Assembly: GCA_022376515.1 (NCBI GenBank)
Contig: WTXI01000036.1
Location: forward strand, 219,576 to 283,575
Source of the DNA: Lactifluus volemus
Taxonomy: Eukaryota; Basidiomycota; Agaricomycetes; Russulales; Russulaceae
Direction of reading: 5' to 3'
DNA length: 64,000 bases
Position numbers and translations under genes: made by a program. This document shows, one piece after another, positions 59,301 to 64,000 of this stretch (within the stretch, counting starts at the first letter, position 1; every line of letters starts with the position of its first letter). The notes beneath the pieces are model-generated. The model searched no databases. It saw only the letters and a program-made list of their open reading frames with translations, and had not been told where the DNA came from.

Positions 59301-60230
59301 GACCTTTCGCCTCGTCGGAGCCGAGTCCGTCATCTTCGTACTCTGGCCCGCTCAGGTGAGAATGAATTGTACCGATGCCTCGGGTCTGTGATACATGCTG
59401 TGGGTGACATGACACTCGGATAGGATGGAGAGACGGACTGGGGGCGCCGAGACGAGGCTGGGACGAGAGCGTTTGATGAATGTTTTGTAGGTTTCCTCAA
59501 AACTAGGCGGACGCGTGGAATTGGGAGGGTGGACGAAGCCGACTTTGATGTGCATAGTACCACCAGCGGTGGTCGTAGAGTGAGAGGATATAAGATTTAC
59601 TGAGAAAGGCTGCGGAAAACAGGCATTATTCGGCTGCTCGGGTGATATTCGATCCCTGACAAGACGCGCCTGATTATCGGGATCATCGTAAGCAAACGCG
59701 TTTCCTTTGAACCATTCGTCTAATGGCAATGCATGCTCGCCCATATATTCCTTTCTGAGCCATCTTTATTCCAGACGACAAACTCGACGGCGCCAATCTT
59801 ATCGGCTAGGGATAGGTAGATGGGAAAATCGAAGGTGGAATCTTTTTGGGCAAAGACGGGGCTGATGTTGCGTTTGGAGACGGGTGTTTGAAATCGGGTG
59901 TTGAGAACGGCCACGCTCACAAAGCTAGAGAAAAATTAATATACATAGGGGGGAAAGTAGGCAAGTGCTCACGGATCACAGAAACCACTGCGGTCCTTGC
60001 TTTCTAGGTCCTGACAGGAGAGGACCTGTGCGCGAAGGATGGTGACTGGGATCTCGCCAGGGATGGGTAGGAAAGAGTCTTTGTCGGTACCAAGACTCGA
60101 TGATACGCGAATAGGAAGTCTGGCAGCTGAACGAACAATCTTGAGCACTTCCTTTGAAGTGACCATTGCGTGGTGATGGTGGTGGCAAGAGACAAACCAA
60201 GTTTTGACAGTTGAATTCGATGCAATAGAC
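56150..60230 (-). repeat. Right arm of the ~4.1-kb inverted duplication
   Basis: Matches 14560-18775 in reverse complement, including ~170 bp past the stop and a few tens of bases upstream of the start. Confidence 0.85.
56322..60166 (-). CDS. Phosphatidylserine decarboxylase copy 2, frame broken in the first C2 domain
   Basis: Same exon plan as copy 1, in reverse, with start [18 protein letters not shown] at 60166 and stop at 56322. The decarboxylase end is intact ([32 protein letters not shown]), as is the second C2 ([14 protein letters not shown]). It differs from copy 1 by an in-frame loss in the acidic linker, a shorter end to the second C2 exon, and many substitutions. Near 59763 copy 1 has GACATGCTC and copy 2 GATGGCTC, one base fewer; the frame then hits a stop at about 59720. 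So no full-length Psd2 can be made unless this is a sequence error, though a product starting inside could still hold the catalytic part. The GC-AG intron is kept (59669-59610). Confidence 0.85.
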
Positions 60231-60696
60231 CAGGTTTTGTCGCACAACCACTTATGACTTTTGTTTATATTTTGCCCTGGTATACACAAACTATGCCTGT
60301 TGTAGTGTTGCCATTGCGGCTTGAAGCGCTAAACGAAGCTGCATGTTAGCCGGACCGCGCCGAATGGTTACTGTGATCACAACCTCGAGCCAGAATGAGT
60401 CTCCGGATCGGCATTTTTATTCCCGCCCTTCCAGCACTGACCATGCCAGTGAACATGGGCTGGATTGCACACACGAACCGTGACATCCTTCTATACCAGA
60501 CAATCCACCGACCGTCAAGGTCTTGACTTTGGCTTGGCCAAAGTGGTCACCTGTCTCACCATTTTCAGGGTGCATATATCTTCTACCCTGATAGTCCCCT
60601 TCTATGTCCTGTTTACTGATACAGTATGTTCTTCATCAGTGGGCTAGACCACGTAGGGAAACCTGATGTCAGAAAAACGCCAATTAGCATATCAGT
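60167..60696. other. Intergenic before the solo LTR
   Basis: Nothing recognised beyond the first ~60 bp shared with the upstream side of copy 1. Confidence 0.35.
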
Positions 60697-60847
60697 TCTT
60701 GTGTTACGGTTATGCGGGCCGCCCGGCCCATTTCTTACTGTTTTTCGTCCGATTTTCGACTTGTGTTGTGACCTAGGATCCCTTTCCTTGGCCAGCCCCC
60801 TCTGTTCCACTTCTAGGGGCTGTGTGTCGCCGTTTTGGACGTGTATT

Positions 60848-60972
60848 TGACTCAGGGATCATGACTCAAATCTTGAGTCAGCGTTCTTGACTCAGATCTT
60901 GAGTCAGACGCACTGAGTCAGTTCTTGAGTCATCAGAACTGACTCAGGTCCTTAGTCAATAGTCTTGACTTC
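60848..60972 (+). promoter_or_regulatory. Regular array of AP-1/Gcn4-type bZIP sites
   Basis: Eight perfect TGA(C/G)TCA sites begin at 60848, 60862, 60874, 60888, 60900, 60914, 60926 and 60940, then degenerate ones at 60952 (TTAGTCA) and 60966 (TGACT). Steps alternate 14, 12, 14, 12 bases throughout, a 26-bp repeat. It lies about 50 bp upstream of the LTR TATA-like element. Confidence 0.85.
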
Positions 60973-61020
60973 GCTACTGTACTGTGACCTTTGTAGGATA
61001 GTTGGCTGGCCCTCTGTACG

Positions 61021-61029
61021 CATAAATAG
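61021..61029 (+). promoter_or_regulatory. TATA-like element of the solo LTR
   Basis: CATAAATAG, placed downstream of the bZIP array and upstream of a pyrimidine-rich stretch likely to hold the transcript start. Confidence 0.6.
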
Positions 61030-61641
61030 GGCCCTGTAGACGAGCTAAAGCCCCAGCTTCAGCTTCGTCTAGAATCGCAGTTCATTGTCTCCTGCTCACA
61101 CTCGCATCGCATCTCCTCCTCTCTTCTTGTGAATCCCCTCTTCGTACCTTGATCTAGGTACTTCGCGCCACGATCAGACATCTGTGAACTTGTTCCATTT
61201 CTGTGCAACAAGTCCCCAGACGCCTGAACCCTAATACGAACGCGCTGTGAGAAGTAGTCCCCACTTCTCACCCCGCGTCCGCCCTCGAACCTTAGTTCAA
61301 CCTCCCACGAGTGTCCTTGGAAGGCGAGCATCTCTTGCATTCCAATTACACTCGCGCCCGTGTTGCGGTTGAACCTACACATCGTCATTAACCCATCTGC
61401 CACCGTCTATCCTCTTTGGGAACGGTAACTCCGACCATCGCGTGCGCCGGCCCGCTAGTCCGTCTCGCGCGATACAGACACCCAGAGTTCGCACAGTCAA
61501 GTCTACTCCACACAGGACCTTGCCTGCGCGTGCTAGAATCGACTATTTGGTGTTGCTAGTCTTGTCCGACTCGCCACAGCAAATAGCCAACCAGAACGAC
61601 GCTCACTTCGAGCCACGGTCCCTGCGAACCGTGACATCTTG

Positions 61642-62240
61642 TGGCAACTGATGGACTTATAAGTGCTGATCAGTCTCTGCGAGCAAACATATCAGGTCAT
61701 GTAACCCACGCTAATCTCTAAAATCACTTATTAGTACTGTTATTGATCTATGCCAATTTTGGTTTGCCGAGGGTGGCCTTGTAATCTGCTCATTGCCCTG
61801 CAATGCTGCTGCAGCACTGCCTCACATACAGTATCTCAGTCCAAGCTGGACACAGTTTACCTGTTTTATTCTAGTGTTTAGTGGAATCGCCAGATTGCCG
61901 TTCCCATTGCTCACTGTCACCGCTGACCTCAATTTCAATTGACACCGCCGCTCCCCATCCTCCTGTTTTCACATCTCATCTACCAATTTGATGTCTGACC
62001 TGTCATCTATGGATTCAAGAGTGTCACAATTCAGAGTCTGCAACACAAGAATTTTCATCATGTGAACCTCGCTAAACAATGTGGGTATGTTCCGGTGCCA
62101 GTGCACTCCACATATCGGAGCGGCATTTGGAACCTAGCCAACTACTTGGATTCCAATGGTATAACACAATTCAATGAGCGGCCCCCTGAAAAAAAAAAAC
62201 CTTAAAAGAGTGAGCAATTTCTGTAATGAGTTGCCATTGT
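61642..62240. other. Spacer between two LTR elements
   Basis: No gene recognised. It contains an A-run (AAAAAAAAAA near 62190). Confidence 0.35.
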
Positions 62241-62685
62241 TGTTAGGGACTAGCTGTTCCTAGTTCCTAAGATAGGATCAAGTATTCAGGAGGGACCAAC
62301 AGAGACGCGAGTCTGGGTTGGGTCTAGCTAAGTTATAGCACTTAGAGGGCTTCAAGAGAAAAAGGGGATCACAAGGGGATTTGTGAGGGGTTTCAAGAGG
62401 CTAGTATTGGAGAGAAGTCCAAGCTGGAGAGCAAGGACACAAGTCGAGGAGGCTTATATACTGTACAGGGCAAAGGGCGAGTGACATCAGTAATGATGTC
62501 ATGAGCCTGGATCTAACTACGACGTTATCGAAGTTCTAGGCTAATGATGTCATAAGAGTCACTGTGAGTCATGAACATGCTGTTCCGTGTCGTACAAGGT
62601 GAGGCTCTGTCCGTAAGCGAGAATGTAGGCGGAAATGAAAAACACGGGGCAACAGAGAGGCAAAGGTCCAGACAAATCCGTAACA
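62241..62685 (-). mobile_element. 3' LTR of a gag-containing element
   Basis: On the minus strand it starts TGTTACGG and ends CCTAACA, 445 bp. A TATATAAG box (62460-62453, minus) and, further upstream, two exact TAATGATGTCAT 12-mers (62491, 62542), a TGACATCA and a TGAGTCA site give it a promoter layout. It directly follows the polypurine tract after the gag stop. The other LTR would be outside the window to the right. Confidence 0.8.
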
Positions 62686-62699
62686 TTACCTCCTATCTT
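62686..62699 (-). other. Polypurine tract
   Basis: AAGATAGGAGGTAA on the minus strand, adjoining the 3' LTR. It is the expected plus-strand DNA priming site of an LTR retrotransposon. Confidence 0.75.
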
Positions 62700-62721
62700 A
62701 GGTGATTGTCCCACCAATCAC

Positions 62722-63996
62722 TCAACACTCCCAGAAGGAGGGGTCTAGGTTGTGGACGTCATCGTCGTAGTCGTCGCTGTACCAATTCTGCTCTGCATCA
62801 TAGTCAGCCTTCGCGTCCTTGGCCCAAGCAGCGGGGCAGCGGTGGCTCTTGTAATTCTCGTGCCCTGTACCAATAAGACACTCACCGCCCTTGCGCGGGC
62901 AGTTGACGTGTGGGGTCCAGCAGCGGGCGCCGACGTGCCCGAGTTTGCGGCACAGGTTGCAGCGGGTGTTAGGCGGCTGCCACTCTTTGGCCTTCTTCTT
63001 GCCCTTCATGTCGCGCGCACTGGTGTACGGTTTCTTAGTGGTGCGCTTGGGGCGTTCTTCCTCACTGCTGCCCACTCCGCCATGCATACGCGATCCCCCT
63101 ACTTGTTGTCTGGTTTCTTCATTGGGAAGGGGACGAGGAGGCGGCGGCGGGGCGCCTGGGATGACAACGGGCGGTGGGGAGTTGAAATGACGAGGCGGCG
63201 GTCCTCGTATGTCTGCCCTGTCGCTGAGGATGAAGGGGAGGAGTCTGGTGGTTGTCCTGGTGGTCCCGAGGCGTCGGATGCTGTCTTCGTGCTTCTTGCG
63301 GAGGGCGCTGAGGTTCTGCCCTAGTTTCCTTCCCTCTGACTTCAGTCGTTCCTTCTCCTCCACCATCCACCTGTAACGCTGCACCTCCGCTGTTAGTCCG
63401 GGGTCCCCTAGCTGCCTGAGTACCTCGTCTACAGTGCGGCGGAAGACGTGGGTAGGGTGGAATAGGACGAGGTCGTCACGACCCGTCTGCTTGTCTGGAT
63501 GGCTGCGGGCGTTAAGGGGGGCTTCGAACGGTCCCTCTCCGGTCTTGGTGTACCCTGTGATGTAGGAGTCGTCCCTCATAGAGAACTTGACAAACTCCAT
63601 TTCTACGAATCCTCCTGACTCTGCATCTTTCATGGTGAAGGAGTAGTTGTGGGGGTCGTCTTCTTCGTAGTGATGGAACCCGGCAGGGGTAGGGATGGTT
63701 CTTTCTGGTATGGGGGTCATGATTCTGGCGCGAGGAGGGGTAGGGAGACGCGGTATTTCCTGGATGTCATCGTCGTCATCCACCGCGGTCTCGGAGGGTG
63801 TGGCTGGTACGTAGCGAGGAGAGGAAGGGGCTTCGGATACTGGGGAGGTGTCTCTACCCATCAAGAGGTCCTGAATGACCTGGACGTCAACCTGGGCAAT
63901 TGCTGCGAGAAAGTCCCTGTCTTCGGGGCTATAGACCGCTACTGGGCGGCGAGGAGTAGTAGGGGAAGTGGGAGAGGAGTTGTTGGAGGGAGGCAT
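62722..63996 (-). CDS. Gag-like protein with CCHC zinc knuckle, gag-only LTR element
   Basis: A 424-residue ORF starting MPPSNNSSPTSPTTPRRP near the window edge. N-terminal half is Pro/Ser/Thr-rich with an acidic cluster (DDDDDIQEIPRLP), then a folded middle (FVEMEFVKFSMRDDSY), a coiled helical part (RYRWMVEEKERLKSEGRKLG), and a C-terminal knuckle CNLCRKLGHVGARC followed by further Cys/His (HVNCPRKGGEC, HENYKSHRC). This is the make-up of basidiomycete retrotransposon Gag proteins, which pack element RNA. Its stop at 62722 is only 23 bases from the polypurine tract and the 3' LTR, so no pol follows. It is a non-autonomous, gag-only element, or the pol part lies beyond the window in unusual order. 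No protease, reverse transcriptase or integrase motif is seen. Confidence 0.78.
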   Translation of the reverse strand: MPPSNNSSPTSPTTPRRPVAVYSPEDRDFLAAIAQVDVQVIQDLLMGRDTSPVSEAPSSPRYVPATPSETAVDDDDDIQEIPRLPTPPRARIMTPIPERTIPTPAGFHHYEEDDPHNYSFTMKDAESGGFVEMEFVKFSMRDDSYITGYTKTGEGPFEAPLNARSHPDKQTGRDDLVLFHPTHVFRRTVDEVLRQLGDPGLTAEVQRYRWMVEEKERLKSEGRKLGQNLSALRKKHEDSIRRLGTTRTTTRLLPFILSDRADIRGPPPRHFNSPPPVVIPGAPPPPPRPLPNEETRQQVGGSRMHGGVGSSEEERPKRTTKKPYTSARDMKGKKKAKEWQPPNTRCNLCRKLGHVGARCWTPHVNCPRKGGECLIGTGHENYKSHRCPAAWAKDAKADYDAEQNWYSDDYDDDVHNLDPSFWEC

Positions 63997-64000
63997 TGGG

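Larger units (their letters stand above)
60702..61636 (+). mobile_element. Solo LTR with 5-bp target-site duplication
   Basis: Begins TGTTACGG and ends CCGTGACA, imperfect inverted ends of LTR type. It is flanked on both sides by TCTTG (60697-60701 and 61637-61641), a perfect 5-bp duplication. At 935 bp with no internal ORF of retroelement type, it is best read as a solo LTR left by recombination between two LTRs. It has a bZIP-site array and TATA-like element in the plus orientation. The first eight bases are the same as the start of the LTR at 62241-62685 (on the opposite strand), so the two are probably from related families. Confidence 0.85.

Noticed and set aside
60702..62240. Single full-length LTR element spanning both LTRs
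   Set aside because: The two LTRs are in opposite orientation, of different length, and the left has its own 5-bp duplication, so they are separate insertions.
43..63999. CRISPR arrays, bacterial operons or riboswitches
   Set aside because: No direct-repeat/spacer pattern seen; gene structure is eukaryotic with introns.

Overview
This window looks like nuclear DNA of a filamentous basidiomycete, probably an agaricomycete of the Rhizoctonia/Ceratobasidium kind. Genes are dense and cut by many 47-90 nt introns, some only nine or eighteen exon bases apart. The gene set is basidiomycete: a Crinkler-type effector, a GPI-anchored macrophage-activating-glycoprotein-like protein, a C2-domain phosphatidylserine decarboxylase and LTR elements. 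The genus is an inference. I read exon structures by eye from GT/AG sites and phase. Where a family is well conserved the joins close in frame.

Left third (0-31 kb), gene-rich. Order: unknown 5-exon gene (-), Crinkler-like gene (+), TFIIF beta (-), cytochrome c (-), then two tandem copies (A, B) of an uncharacterised basidiomycete family (-). Copy A reads in frame into SUZ/R3H and bHLH exons, copy B into an arrestin-like gene. Next come phosphatidylserine decarboxylase copy 1 (+), a casein-kinase-1-like gene (-), a small decarboxylase relic, an LRRC40-like LRR gene (-), ribosomal protein eS10 (+), intron-bearing tRNA-Phe(GAA) (-), an aminotransferase with several frame breaks (-), and a coiled-coil tail-anchored protein with an array of dynein-light-chain-type TQT motifs (-).

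Middle (31.8-38.5 kb), gene-poor. I recognise only relics: a decayed zinc-ribbon repeat gene and an ORC1-like P-loop fragment.

Right part (38.5-56 kb): RNase H1 (-), small HMG-type protein (-), GPI-anchored glycoprotein (+), Clr2-like protein (+), areA-GATA-like/DUF3295 protein (-), Sfp1-like zinc-finger factor with an 18-nt microexon (-), and a three-finger C2H2 factor (-), separated by long stretches with no convincing gene.

Right edge (56-64 kb), mobile and duplicated DNA. A second, inverted decarboxylase copy with a frameshift is followed by a solo LTR with a perfect 5-bp target duplication and a strikingly regular bZIP-site array, then a gag-only LTR element whose gag ORF runs directly into the polypurine tract and 3' LTR.

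Two cross-window themes matter to a reader. Several conserved genes carry single-base losses that break the frame, always -1, which may be assembly error rather than decay. The duplicated decarboxylase, its relic and the LTR elements show this is a rearranging region.
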